64,000 nucleotides of DNA from Jackrogersella multiformis (lineage: Eukaryota > Ascomycota > Sordariomycetes > Xylariales > Hypoxylaceae), in contig CADCXD010000008.1 of the NCBI GenBank assembly GCA_902806575.1, positions 868,001 to 932,000 of the forward strand. The letters run 5' to 3'. Below the pieces are notes generated by a model that saw only the letters and a program-made list of their open reading frames with translations, was not told the origin of the DNA and made no database searches. Both the position numbers and the translations under genes were made by a program. Below are positions 9,960 to 21,200 of the stretch, piece after piece. Within the stretch, counting starts at the first letter, position 1, and the number at the start of each line of letters is the position of its first letter.

Positions 9960-10739
9960 ATGCCTTTGGAGCTTCAGGATGCCGATCCTACCTCAGACTT
10001 CCCCGCGCTTGCGCGTGCCATGTTTGAAGCCTACGAAGAACCATGGCAGCCCTTCTTCCATGCCTACTTCCCCATTCATGGGAAAGGGGCGGAGGCTCGT
10101 GAGGCCGCTATCCAAGAAGCAGCTTCGCGTCTAGAAGACTGGCATACTCACGACCCTACTATGTACTGGCAAAAGATCGTCGACACTGAGACTGGGAACA
10201 TCGCTACCGGCGCGCTCTGGAATATCTATCCAGATAATCCATTTGCGGAGCCACAGGAGCTCCCAGTCACATGGTTTCCTGACGATGGCTCTCGCAAGTT
10301 TGCTGAACAGCTGATCGAGCTTCATGGCCAACCGAGAGCTCGGGTAGGACAAAGGCCTCACGTCTGTAAGTGTGACCTAAAACTACAGATATATATGAAA
10401 AATATCTCACTGAAAAAAAAAGATCTATTTATTCTCTTCACCCACCCCCACTATCGACGCATGGGCTTGGGTCAGCGAATCATGGAATGGGGCATCAAGA
10501 AAGCTGATGAATTGGGAGTCGAATTATTCTTGGATGCGACACCCATGGGACGCCCGTTATATGAAAAGAATGGACTCATTCAAATTGAGAAGAATGTGAT
10601 CATCCCAAAGACAGACCATCCAGATGATGCTTGGAGAGAAATCGACGCGAAAATAGGCTCCTCTACACACTATCTCATGTGGCGTCCAGCAGGTGGTTAC
10701 AAAGAAGGCGAGACGATCAAACCTTGGGAGGAAAAGTGA
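9960..10739 (+). CDS. GNAT-family N-acetyltransferase (two exons)
   Basis: Unspliced, the frame reads 259 residues, but it contains a clear 57-bp intron at 10366-10422 (GTAAGT...AG, with CTCACTG upstream of the acceptor). Removing it joins ...RPHVY to LFILFTHPHYRRMGLG and gives a 240-residue protein that fits the family far better than the Lys-rich intron translation. The R/Q-x-x-G-x-G/A acetyl-CoA-binding loop is RRMGLG at about residue 168 of the spliced protein, followed by a helix and a beta strand ELFLDATPMGRPLYEKNG, the typical GNAT motif B. The N-terminal part (FEAYEEPWQPFF) is common to fungal GNATs of unknown substrate. Because the intron is a multiple of three and has no stop, intron retention would still make a full protein. 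Substrate unknown; cytosolic location inferred. Confidence 0.85.
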   Translation: MPLELQDADPTSDFPALARAMFEAYEEPWQPFFHAYFPIHGKGAEAREAAIQEAASRLEDWHTHDPTMYWQKIVDTETGNIATGALWNIYPDNPFAEPQELPVTWFPDDGSRKFAEQLIELHGQPRARVGQRPHVCKCDLKLQIYMKNISLKKKDLFILFTHPHYRRMGLGQRIMEWGIKKADELGVELFLDATPMGRPLYEKNGLIQIEKNVIIPKTDHPDDAWREIDAKIGSSTHYLMWRPAGGYKEGETIKPWEEK

Positions 10740-12694
10740 TAATTTTTTTTTGATAGTATTCCTCCTAGAAACACCGCCCATTCTATCTCACTTCTGAATT
10801 TTTGATTCCCGATATGTATAGCACCTGATGATGAGTAGTGGGTGAATAAATATTTCCCCGTATTAATCAAAAGGGATAAATGCGTGATCAGAAAAGGCCG
10901 GGATTGCTGACGTCTAACCACGATATGATAAATTTTATTTTATTAGAATCGACAATATTATCTTAACTTAAAGAGGTATCTCTGGATTAGCAGTTCGCTC
11001 TTGGAATCTTATTTTTGCCTCCCTCACATCGTCGAGGCTGGAATTGGTAGGGCACAACTAGCTGGGAGAGTATAAGATAAGAAACACTATTGAGCAACCG
11101 AACATAGGTAAACGAATGTGATAGATCCAAAATATACCTAGATAGCTAGCTACCTAACCTTATATAACCAAAAGAGTGTGATAAACCCCAAAAAGGGGTG
11201 ACATGACCAAAAGAGTTATACAACCACCAATCTTAATTCCATGTAAGACGTCGACCCATTCATAGGTCTATTTAGAACCTAAGATCCCAAATACTCTATT
11301 ATGACCAAAATATTCTTTTCATATCCACCAAATACCGAAGCATCATTGGAGGAATTAAAGCTATCTTCGTGGTCAACTAGTGCCTTAATTTGGCGGCCGG
11401 TATGAACCAGATGTACGGCATGCCGGGTTTTTACAGTCTTCATGCCTGGTAATTTGGGTTTCAGTTTTTTCGCCGTTAGACCTGGTCTTAACGGTGTACG
11501 TTGTCGTAAAGATGCACCTATTATAAGTTATTAATATCATGTTAACATAGCATATGAGCAAGAGGTACTGGCATACATAGTGGCGGTTGTTTATTCAAAT
11601 GGTAGAGCCTTTGTGATGGTTGGGCGGTTCAGAGTTAACACAAGATCGGTAAGAGATAGTAATATGAAAATGGGTGCGAATCACCGTGTCGTTTTGTAAG
11701 ATTCTTTAGGTGGCAGATGGGGATGAAGGGTAGATGATGAATATCCAAATTTTATGGCTCCTCGGGGACTGTGATACTTTTATAACTTACGTGGGAGGTT
11801 ACCGCTTGCTGAAATCCAACCTTGACAATAACCTCTTGCATAGCCGGGCGCCGTCGGAATACTAACAACGGTTACAAATTCTAGGGCGGCTCATCCAACG
11901 GTTATTGCCAGTTTAAGTTCCAAACTTACTTATTGGATCAGTTGATCTAGAATATCTATATGTTGGACTCAACTTGATCTATCAACGACCAACATATATC
12001 ACCCAAGCCTCATGTCCTATAAACTCACAGGTAGACGGCTCGGCTATCGGGCCAACGAAGAATATTGGGCGCCTAAGGTGTAAAAATACTAATATAGGTC
12101 ATATGTGTGCACCAAACATGGTCTACCTAACCTTAATAGAAATACGTAACCTACCTAGGTAGCTAACTAACCTAGGGAAGTATTCCGAGTCTTGGGATGT
12201 TTATGATCTATAATATTACTTCTTTCTTCGTATTAAACAAGACCTACTATAATTTTGAACATTATAAAAATGATTCAGATAGTTATCCTCGATTCAATAC
12301 CGTTCTTAATGAGGAGTGACGCAATCAGAGGTAAGTCTATAAGAGGACTGGGTAATAATTGAATAGCCTTGCCAGGGTAATTAGAGTGTTGGTTATAAAA
12401 ATGTGGCTGTGAAAGAATGCCTGCAGCTTCCAGTCAAATATATATGTTGGTAGAATTAAATATCATGAATTGGCGCTTAATTTTCAGGTTCGGTGAACTG
12501 TACCCATGGCTCAGCCTACGTACTCAGCCTCCTTCGTTTGTGTAAAAACCTATGGTAGATGGTGCGGGGTTTTTGTCACGTACAGCTTCATTTAGACTTG
12601 TTTCCAACACTCTAATAAGTAGTATAAGTATCACACGGAATCCATTAAAAAGGACACTTAACGAAGCATTACTTAGACAATAAATTAAATCAAA
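10740..12694. other. Gene-poor A+T-rich spacer
   Basis: About 2 kb with no supportable coding region. Contains TACCTAGGTA at about 12152 and scattered TAGGTA words. No tRNA or transposon features seen. Confidence 0.6.
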
Positions 12695-13525
12695 ATGGCT
12701 CCAACTCTCAAGTCTCGTCGAGATCTTTACTACTTAGGTGAAGCTTTCTGCCTCGGAAGCCGGGGTGCAGATGAAGATTTTCTATACACATCCTACGCAT
12801 GGTTCGATGCCGATGACCACGCATACTTTGGACAGATTTACAAACGTAAGCGCCAGATCACCTACGAAGAATATTCATCCGGAAGCAGCCAAATTCCCGA
12901 TGAAGAAATATACCCTCCTCTACCCAAAGCTGAGCCGTTACTAAGCGTGGCTCCCGATGATCTTAACCTACCTCCTGGTGGAGAGTTAAAAGGAGTGTAC
13001 ATCAAACGCCCGCCGGTAAAGGAGTATGAATCATACAAAGAACAGGAATGTGTCGAAATCATGCCAGAAACATTGCTGGAGGAAGCGGTCGCGTTGCAAC
13101 GCATATCCCAACACGGACACCCAAATATAGTCAAGTTTCACGGCTGCCGCACCCGTCGAGGCCTGATCACTGGTCTTATCTTGGATAGATACGAATATGC
13201 CCTTTACGAGTTTCTGAAGATGGGGAAGGTTGTAGACAAGGAGCGAATATTAAATGGCTTGGATTCCGCCATCCGTCACCTTCACTCCATCGGCCTAGCC
13301 CATAACGACATCAATCCGGCGAACATCATGGTGAATGAAGAGACTGGAGAGCCAGTACTTATTGACTTTGGCTCCTGCCATGAAATAGGGGCTAAGATGA
13401 CATCAAGTCGTGGGACACCTGGTTGGATGGAAGACGGGGATGACTATGAGTTGTCGAAGGTGAGTCATGACATCGCCGGGCTAGAAAAGCTTCGTCCGTG
13501 GTTCGACAACCCAGTGTTTCATTGA
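12695..13525 (+). CDS. Small protein-kinase-like protein
   Basis: Single-exon frame of 276 residues. An N-terminal region of about 100 residues precedes the kinase core and is not recognised. VYIKRP (about residue 107) could hold the ATP-contacting lysine; a Glu-containing helix (LLEEAVALQRISQ) and HPNIVKFHGCR follow. The catalytic loop is HNDINPANIMV (about residue 203), with Asp at the catalytic position and Asn at the metal site, and the magnesium motif is IDFGS. After a short activation-like segment (RGTPGW) the protein ends within about 40 residues (LEKLRPWFDNPVF), so the large C-lobe helices of ordinary kinases are missing. This truncated layout recurs in fungus-specific, expanded kinase-like families. 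Activity is plausible but unproven; a regulatory or degenerate role is possible. No introns detected. Confidence 0.75.
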   Translation: MAPTLKSRRDLYYLGEAFCLGSRGADEDFLYTSYAWFDADDHAYFGQIYKRKRQITYEEYSSGSSQIPDEEIYPPLPKAEPLLSVAPDDLNLPPGGELKGVYIKRPPVKEYESYKEQECVEIMPETLLEEAVALQRISQHGHPNIVKFHGCRTRRGLITGLILDRYEYALYEFLKMGKVVDKERILNGLDSAIRHLHSIGLAHNDINPANIMVNEETGEPVLIDFGSCHEIGAKMTSSRGTPGWMEDGDDYELSKVSHDIAGLEKLRPWFDNPVFH

Positions 13526-13931
13526 GAAAGCTGATAGCTATGTACTGATACCAAGATTTCACTATTATTAGAGGCGAGAATTTTTCTTTACAATTCAAGA
13601 TTTGAGACTGGCTTTTGCACGAGGGAATGAAACGAGATTCTCTTTGACGCTCTCCTCTTACACATTTGATTTCGTAGCAAACCTTCATAGAAAATAATAC
13701 TGCTCATTTTTCTCACCATACAATTCTTCATACGAGGAGAAACTTCAATCATCTATTATAAGTACCTACTTGCCATCCGAACTATTTCATTATTATACCT
13801 CCTGCCCCAAAAGAATAACAGCCAAGACCATCTAGACAGAGTCTTATCCGCTCTGTACGAGGTACAAATAGACCCATTTCACACCTCACAATAGGAGGAA
13901 GTCTGAAATTCCCGTAAAGGCTCGACACGAT
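13526..13931. other. Convergent spacer
   Basis: 3' ends of the kinase-like gene (plus) and the ankyrin gene (minus) face each other here. No further feature seen. Confidence 0.6.
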
Positions 13932-14502
13932 TTATCCAGAAGCAGGATTTTCAGCTTTGCCTTTACCAGGGGCTGCCGCGAACTTGGCTCCCCATTTGTC
14001 CTCCTGTTGGAACATAGCCAGGCAAGCGAGTGCGGAGGGCGAGCCATGTTCTGGGTCGGCACCACCCTCTAACAACGTCTACACGATAGTCAGCCAGATT
14101 GATAGTTCCCACGAGGCTTTTTGTGAGAGAGATCAGACCTCAATTACATCATCTTCCTTCTTGAAAATGGCGCCAGCTAAGGGGCTTTGGCCTCTGTCGT
14201 TTACACGATTTGGGTCGGCACCATGTCGGATGAGCAATTTAACGAGATCAGCATGTCCATGATACGCCGCAAGCATAAGCTGCGAACGTGTACTCTATTA
14301 TCAGCATTGCGCACACAATGATTAATAATGATAATTGATATCTGCATACAAGAGTGTCTCCTTTCTCGTTGGTCAAGTTAGCTGGAAGGCCGGCTGGCAA
14401 TGCTTGCTCAAATATCTCTTTTTCTCCCGCCCGTGCGGCGTTGTACATACGGCCCGCAAACTCGATGGCCTCCGGAGGGATGGATGCCGGCTCGGTGGTC
14501 AT
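13932..14502 (-). CDS. Small ankyrin-repeat protein (three exons)
   Basis: Exons 14350-14502, 14139-14279 and 13932-14078 on the minus strand join in frame into 146 residues. Intron 1 (14280-14349) starts GTATGC and intron 2 (14079-14138) starts GTCTGA, with CTGAC before the AG. The start ATG (14500-14502) opens MTTEPASIPPEAIEFAGR. Exon 2 encodes a canonical ankyrin repeat, LMLAAYHGHADLVKLLIRHG then ADPNRVNDRGQSPL; exon 3 adds LLEGGADP and a C-terminal KFAAAPGKGK tail. Two to three repeats fit the length. Small proteins of this type occur across Ascomycota and are generally protein-binding chaperone-like or scaffold factors. The frame stays open upstream of the ATG through an unlikely Arg-rich segment, treated here as 5' leader. 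Exact partner unknown. Confidence 0.85.
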
Positions 14503-15367
14503 TGTGGGACTTTTAAACTCCGAAGTTAGGTGTCTGGGTAGTTTCGAGAGGAGGAAAAGAATATATTGCTCCTTCTCTTCTTCGACGATGCGATCAATGG
14601 TATTACAAACTCGATAACTTTTGCGCCTGCTTCGGTAATCTGAGTAAGTTCGGGAAGCGGGAAGCGATGGGGGAGTTGCCATGCTTCATGGATGACATCG
14701 CCCGTGCTACCATCCATCAATGCCGACCATAAACCTTCTGCTGTAGCTAGGTACCTAGCTACCTAAATCACGTAACGCGAATTTGGCTTTCTCTGATTGG
14801 CCGTACCCCTCTTAGTTAACTCGATACACGCCGGGTTTATTCAATGTTCCTAATTATCTACGATACTTAGGTACATATTGCTTAGAAATGTTCATTCAGT
14901 TCAATTGAGATATTTACGTAGGTAGTTTTCAGGGATAAAAAAACTACCTAGATAATAATACCGATTTTGATGTGGTTCACCAGTAATCCGTACCTAATAT
15001 GTAACATACCTAGGTATATATAATTGCCTCGATATGGCGATATGTTGAAACTAGGTACCTAACGGTCTGAACATCCCGCTATTTAGCGGGCCGCTAGTGG
15101 CCGTTGCATTCGGTTATCAGTTCCAAGGTTATCGGCTATCAGAGCTGGGATAGGACGATAGCTAGGTACAGTGGGCCAACAGCGTCAACTCTGACGTCGA
15201 AAGTTCAAAGTTCCCTTTTACAAACCTCCCTTTTACATTTCATTAGATGGTCAATATCTTGCAATCTTTTCTATAATCAGATATACTTGAATTTAAATCC
15301 ATATGGTCAATCGTTTATGCTGGGACCTAGGTATTTCAACATCCCAATTGTTGTTCTACCTAGCACA
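14503..15367. other. Divergent promoter region
   Basis: Separates the divergently transcribed ankyrin gene (minus) and hydratase gene (plus). Contains TACCTAGGTA-like words at about 14745-14765 and near 15010. The frame of the hydratase is open back to 15104 but the segment before 15368 is hydrophobic and unlike a protein start; it is taken as leader. Confidence 0.55.
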
Positions 15368-16432
15368 ATGCCACCGCGATTAAATACTCGGCTGGTTCTC
15401 TCTCCAGCAATTCGATTCCTTCGTCTATATTCAAGCGAGGCTGGTCCGTTAATCAGAGTTACCAATATCCCCGCTACAAATTCCGGTCACATCCGTATTC
15501 TCGAGCTCAATCGGCCATCCGCCCGAAATGCGATATCGAAAGCTCTTCTAGCCTCATTGCGAGCCGAAGTTGAGGATGTCCAATCTCAATACACAATAGA
15601 AGGCCAAGAACTACCGCCGCCGCCGCGATTCGGAGGGGCGGCAGGTATGGATCAGAAGGGGCCCACGAGGGCATTGATTTTAGCTAGCACAGTCGACACC
15701 AGCTTCTGCTCTGGCGCCGACCTAAAAGAAAGGCGCGGATTCACTCAGGAAGAGTCAGTATAGCATCATTTCTAGACCCCGTACCTAAGTACATGGGTAG
15801 CTAACGTTGCGTAACTAACCCGACCTAGGACAGCGCAGTTTTTAGCAAATCTCCGCGGCACATTCTCGTCCCTCTCCGCTCTCCCAGTCCCCACCATCTC
15901 AGCCATATCATCCCTCGCGCTCGGCGGCGGCCTCGAGCTAGCCCTCTGCACCCACTTCCGCGTGCTCGCCTCGACAGCCGCCGTCGGCCTCCCCGAGACC
16001 CGCCTCGGCATCATACCTGGCGCCGGCGGCACGTATCGCCTTCCAGCGCTGATCGGACTCCCGCGCGCCCGGGACCTCATCCTCACCGGCCGCCGCGTCT
16101 CCGCCCCGGAGGCCTATTTCCTCGGCCTGGCCGACCGGCTCGTCGAGGTGCTGCCCGAGGACGAGCGGGACGGCGTCGCGCAGGATAACGATGCGGTCGA
16201 GGACGGGTTGCCCGCGCGGGCGAAAAACGCCGTGCTCGCGGAGGCCGTGAGGCTGGCGAGCGAGATCTGCGAGGGCGGCCCGGTCGCTGTCAGGTCTGCG
16301 CTCGAGGCTGTGAGCTGGGCGAGGGAGGAGAAGGAGAATGCTATGTACGAGCGCGTAGTAAAGACCGAGGATCGAGACGAGGCGCTAGAGGCTTTCAAGG
16401 AGAAGAGGAGGCCGGTCTTTAAGGGACGATGA
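15368..16432 (+). CDS. Mitochondrial enoyl-CoA hydratase family, methylglutaconyl-CoA hydratase-like (AUH type)
   Basis: Exons 15368-15753 and 15829-16432 (75-bp intron beginning GTCAGT, TAACTAAC branch region, ending CCTAG) give 329 residues. The start MPPRLNTRLVLSPAIRFLRL is Arg-rich, acid-free and amphipathic, a mitochondrial targeting signal. Crotonase features follow in order: LELNRPSARNAIS, FCSGADLKERRGF (oxyanion-hole and substrate loop, nearly the AUH consensus), ALGGGLELAL (second oxyanion strand plus one catalytic Glu) and LPETRLGIIPGAGGTYRLP (second Glu). AUH hydrates 3-methylglutaconyl-CoA in leucine breakdown in the mitochondrial matrix; a general short-chain enoyl-CoA hydratase is the alternative. 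An acidic insertion around residues 250-275 (EDERDGVAQDNDAVEDG) is longer than usual. The second exon is much more G+C-rich than the first. Confidence 0.88.
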
Positions 16433-17353
16433 GCTAGCGACGGTGAATTCTTCAGATAACGGGATTACGTGGATTCGCGCTCTGGATTCATGACTGTTGG
16501 TGAGCGACAGAAATAGAACTTGTGGTGCTAGAGCATTTCCCAAGGCGTCAACGGTATACGCTCTAACTGAAGTCACCAATTATGAAGGGGGCGCCGTGAT
16601 ATAGTAATGATATAAGGCCGTCCGAGTATCAGCTACGTGAGTGCTAATTGGATATCATGTAGGATATCCTCATGAAAATCTCTGGTTCATAAAACCCCCC
16701 TTCTTAGTATATACACTAATTACGTCGTGACCAATCTTGGTTAGCTATAATACACCTACAGGAGTCAATTGCTAGATACTTCTCGTCGTTATCATACTGT
16801 CGCCTAGTAGTATTAGCGAATTTAACTTCGACCCCTATTGGCGCAATTGGCAGATCTACCTAGATACCAAGTAGGTCATTCGAGTATGTCTCACTTAACT
16901 TAGTCTGTTAAGAAAATGAAAAATATAGCCATCTCTTGGCCGCCACGCTTCAGCCTTAACCTTAGATAGTGTTCTAATCTAGTCATTAATTGGTACATAC
17001 ATATACGTACATACCTACCTCGGCATGTATATAAGTGGTATATGATCTATGTAGATCTAAACTCCCCGGATCTACGGTCGTACGTTCGTGAATCTAACTT
17101 TCGGGTTTATTCCACCAAGGTAATGATGAATCATTATGGACGTGACGCAACCAATCACCTCGGATGACAAAGAATTGACTTTCTATTATAACAACTCACC
17201 CTTCTGATTATAAAAATGCCGAGACATTTTGAAATTTGTTGAGGTGCGACCTGATACTTCGGACAAGTCTACGAAAAGTTTAGTCTTCTAAACCGGTCCT
17301 TCACCACGAACATTTTCTACATCAGAAGTCTCGGTTTCTTGGGAGTTCATATC
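16433..17353. other. Spacer
   Basis: A+T-rich, includes the 3' side of the hydratase gene and the promoter of the TUDOR-domain gene. No coding region, RNA gene or notable repeat seen. Confidence 0.6.
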
Positions 17354-18156
17354 ATGGGTAAAAGCGAGAAGCCAGAAGAAGGAGATAAAGGTACGCCTGC
17401 GGGCAATTTTTATCCTTACTACCTAGGTAAATCAAGCTCAACCGCTAACCCCATTGTCTCTATCTAGTCTCCTGGAACTGGGGTGGCGGCGCCCCAGCAG
17501 GCACAGTTGCTGAGACTAAAGAGCACGGCGCCATCGAGATCAAGACGAAGCGCGGGAACACGGTCAAGAAGAAGGCAGACCCGGACAATCCTGCTGTCCG
17601 CGTCGAACGCTCGGGCAACGACGTTGTCAAAAGATCGTCGGAACTCACCGTCGAGGAAAAGAAGAATAAAAGCGGGATAGGGGGTGAAAAGCGCAAAGCG
17701 AAGGGTCAAGATCCTGCGAAATACGAGGATAACGACGAGGACGTTGATATCGATGATGGCCTTGACGGAAGCGAAGAAGATCCCCATACGAAGAACAAGC
17801 AGGGAAATGAGGTGAAGAAGGGTGGTAAGGAGGCCAATAAAAAGCAGAAGAGAGAGCAGGAGGAAAACCCCGAGGAGTTGGATAACGAAACTGATATATC
17901 AGAAGAGGATGAAGATGAGAATATTGAAGATGCACAGGAGTCTGAAAAGGATGTTGAAGAGGACGAGGCTTCTGATGATGATGATGTGGTAGAGGTAGTA
18001 GGAGAGCACGTCGCTTCCAAAGGCACTGGAAATGCTCAGGCCGAAACTGAATCCAAGACGGAGGATTCGGTCGACGACAACACAACCCATGATCCTGCTC
18101 ATAATCAGGAAGGGGAGGAGATTAGCGCACGAACTCGAAGTCAGACTGATAAGTGA
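17354..18156 (+). CDS. Hypervirulence-associated-protein TUDOR domain protein with long acidic tail
   Basis: A 37-nt first exon (17354-17390, MGKSEKPEEGDK) and a second exon 17468-18156 are separated by a 77-bp intron (GTACGC...TAG) that itself carries a TACCTAGGTA palindrome. The spliced protein has 241 residues. Residues 10-70 match the small beta-barrel family called hypervirulence associated protein TUDOR domain: GDKVSWNWGGGAPAGTV, a central IKTKRGNTVKK strand, and DPDNPAVRVERSGNDVVKR ending in SELT. The remaining 170 residues are low-complexity, alternating Lys-rich and Asp/Glu-rich segments, probably disordered and nuclear. The domain occurs in fungi and bacteria and its molecular role is not established despite the name. 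The start is fixed by the frame joined across the intron. Confidence 0.88.
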
Positions 18157-18187
18157 ACTTAATGCGATATAAACTACAAGTGCCTAA

Positions 18188-18213
18188 CCTACCTCCCTAC
18201 CTAAGGAGGTAGG
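18188..18213. other. Perfect 9-bp stem hairpin in 3' flank
   Basis: CCTACCTCC at 18188-18196 and GGAGGTAGG at 18205-18213 are perfect inverted repeats with an 8-nt loop, 31 bp after the TUDOR-gene stop codon. It could fold in the 3' UTR; it also belongs to the local family of TACCTA-type words. Confidence 0.6.
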
Positions 18214-21200
18214 TAGAGATATATTATTATTAGATAAAACACGTATCTTAAATTTACTATGATATAATTGAGTTTCTCACGCTCTTATACCGAGGATATA
18301 AAGGTCGGATTCTATAAAATATCATTAATCTTTAAGATCATATCCAGTTATGGCTTAACAATTAGAGTGTTTGATTGCGTAAGGGAGGTAGTAGTACCAC
18401 GGCCTCTCCGAAATTGCTCGGCGCCGTGTTGCTAACTTACGAAACCCCTGTAAATCGGAGGTGACAAGGTAATACAAGATGAAATATAATAGAATCGCTA
18501 TTGGAGTTCATAGTCTTATATTAAGCTATATTCCTTCACTTAAAGGCCTTTCGACGTGAACAGGTAATCAGAGACTCGGAAAACTTTTTCAACCAGTTTG
18601 CTAAAATATCGAAACTAGTGGCGACTTGGTACGAATGCTATTACCTGTTCAGTTTATGATAATCAACAGACAAACATTTGAAGCCCATGAAAGGATTACA
18701 TCGTGATTGAATACCTGGGAATCTAGGCATATAATGAAATAGATTCACCCTTACGTCTCCCGACTAGCAATATTCTTATTACTAGGAGACACCTAGTCAC
18801 TGGGGAGCGCGCCTTAATAGGGGCTAGATACTACTTTGATTTCTTAGGCGGCATATATTTGATAGCTTTTGCTAGTCGACGCATACGTCATTGGTTTTCT
18901 CTGGCCGCAAGCAGAGCAGTACCCCTTCAGACACTGCCTTGGGATGATTTTGTAATAGACTGTAGGACATCTAGCCAGTACAGTCTCACTATTTTAATAC
19001 GACCGCCGCTTCCTGGAGCGGCATAACATGTCTTGAATTGAAGACATAATTGGTCTACGAATTTCGAATTTCCACACATAGCTCAAGGGAGGTACGAACT
19101 ACGAAATTTGGGCGCAGCGGCACAGAGCTGAACATCATTCAGTAGGATCATCCCATAGATCTAGGATCCTAACACATAACAAGGTGAACACTGTTATCAT
19201 GATCGTCCGAAGGAAGTGCTAGTTGGTATATCAAGAACTGCCGTACGGCCATGTAGTACTGCACGTTAAGAACAGTTTGATTTGTTTGTCAATTTCTCTT
19301 GGGCAACGTGGAATCCTGGGTATATGGACATTTTAGGCGACATTATCTCTAGCCATACAAAAGGAGCTCACTAGTAGTTCCTAGATAGGTAGGTAGGTAA
19401 ATGGGTAAGTGATGAGAGGATTTATCCTTTAAGGAGTCTAAGTGGAGTAGCAAGTGCTCTCGGTAGGTACCTTATTGCCAACTCTACAATAGGCGAGTTT
19501 GTTGTCGTTAAAAGTCCTCCATATTGGTGCTGCTCTCGATGTTGACGAAATTTGAAACCTTCAGAAAATGTAGGCAATTCTTAGCAGCAGTAGTAGGGAC
19601 GGTACAGTGGGCGGGGGAAAAGAAAAAGAAAAATTGTTGTGGCGTTGAATCAGCTGGTCCTTATAGGGCGGAAGAATTATATTAAAGCTGGCTGCTACGT
19701 ACGCCTCAGTTGTGTTGCCTCGGCCGAATCCGACTGTCTGACCCCGGTTGAAACATATCGGTTTCGCAATGGCAGCCGAGAGGATGTGAGCAGATCATTG
19801 ATTGGCGTCGTCCACCCGCCAATAGTGTAGTGAAAGCTCCGTCCGTACCCCGGACCATGTAGTTGTCCTTGTTCCCACATTACCGTGCCCCGGATTTCTA
19901 ACGCATGTACATGCGACGGCTATCTAATATATATGCCAGACACATTAGCGAGTGGAGATGCGTATGAAGACATCTAAGAGGCGAGACTTGTCAACCTTAA
20001 TTAAAGTGTGTCTCATTATGGTCGGACGATGTAGAATGCAAGAGTGGGAAAAGGGTCGATTTGGGCTTTGATAGGCTCGATTAGGTAGGTGACAAGTCCG
20101 GACCTGCAGGAACAGGGTGACATTGGGAATGGAGCCACCGGAAAATTAGGTAAGACAGCAACCGGGGGTCAGGGGGAAAACTGCAAGCATCCATGGATAT
20201 AGATTGTATTATGGCAAGGCATTCTTCTAAAGTTCCGACAACACTTCATCCATTCATATGTCTTCTCCTTCCTGAACACTCACAATTCTCGACGATCACT
20301 ATATCACGTGTTGTGGCTTCGGCCCCCTACTCGTTCAAGTAGTTTCAAACAAATTTCTGAAGACTTGTCATATTACGTGTATTATTTCATTAACGGAGAC
20401 CTCCCTGTGCTTATCCGTGTCTTTCTCTAGCGAATTAGCTTCTTCGTCGATGGCTGCCGCAGTCGTTAGTGCCTTAGGATGTTTCGAACCGTGATTTCGA
20501 GCCAACATAATTATCAAAGACAATAAAAATACCTACACTTCTCTACAGCGGCGCCATGCTGAAGATATATATGAGGTGGGTCTCGGAGCCGGCTGCTGCT
20601 CGGTATCTAAAAATAGTAAGAGTCACACAGAAATGTAGTACTAGGTAATTTCTCTCCGTTCAGAGTCAGGGGTTATCTTAAATAATTATGCCGATGCTGT
20701 GGGAAGGGAACATTTCACTCTATTAACAGATCATCAGAGTGGTACCCCTTTGAGTCTCTAATACGTTGCTGTCTTCAGCTCGTCGGCGGTGCACTCTCGT
20801 GTTAGTGGCACATAAGACATCAAATCCGAAGTCGCGTGCTCGACTATACCGGCTCTCGGGGCTTAGGCGTTTGGAGGTTGGGCCTTCGTCTTGGTCACTG
20901 CCGAGGCCTCAGTTGGAACAGCTCTATACTTCGTAGTAGGCTAAATCCGCTCGGTCATGTTTGCGTCCAACTCTCTCTAAAGGGATACTAAACAGGAAGC
21001 AACAGAGGGTTTCTCTCCAACTTGATGCATTATTTTCCTTCGTTGGAACAGATTTAATAAAGGAAGGTAAGGCACTCTAGTTTGGATGATAAAAATACTC
21101 ATGATTGTGGCTTGGGCAAGATTCTACTAGATAGAATCAAAATATGCCTGGGAATTCGATAGTTCTTACCTACTAAAGGTTCAACGGACCATAATCAGTC

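Noticed and set aside
13957..14617. Plus-strand ORFs of 64-101 codons at the ankyrin locus
   Set aside because: Opposite strand of the three-exon ankyrin gene, whose spliced frame is clear.
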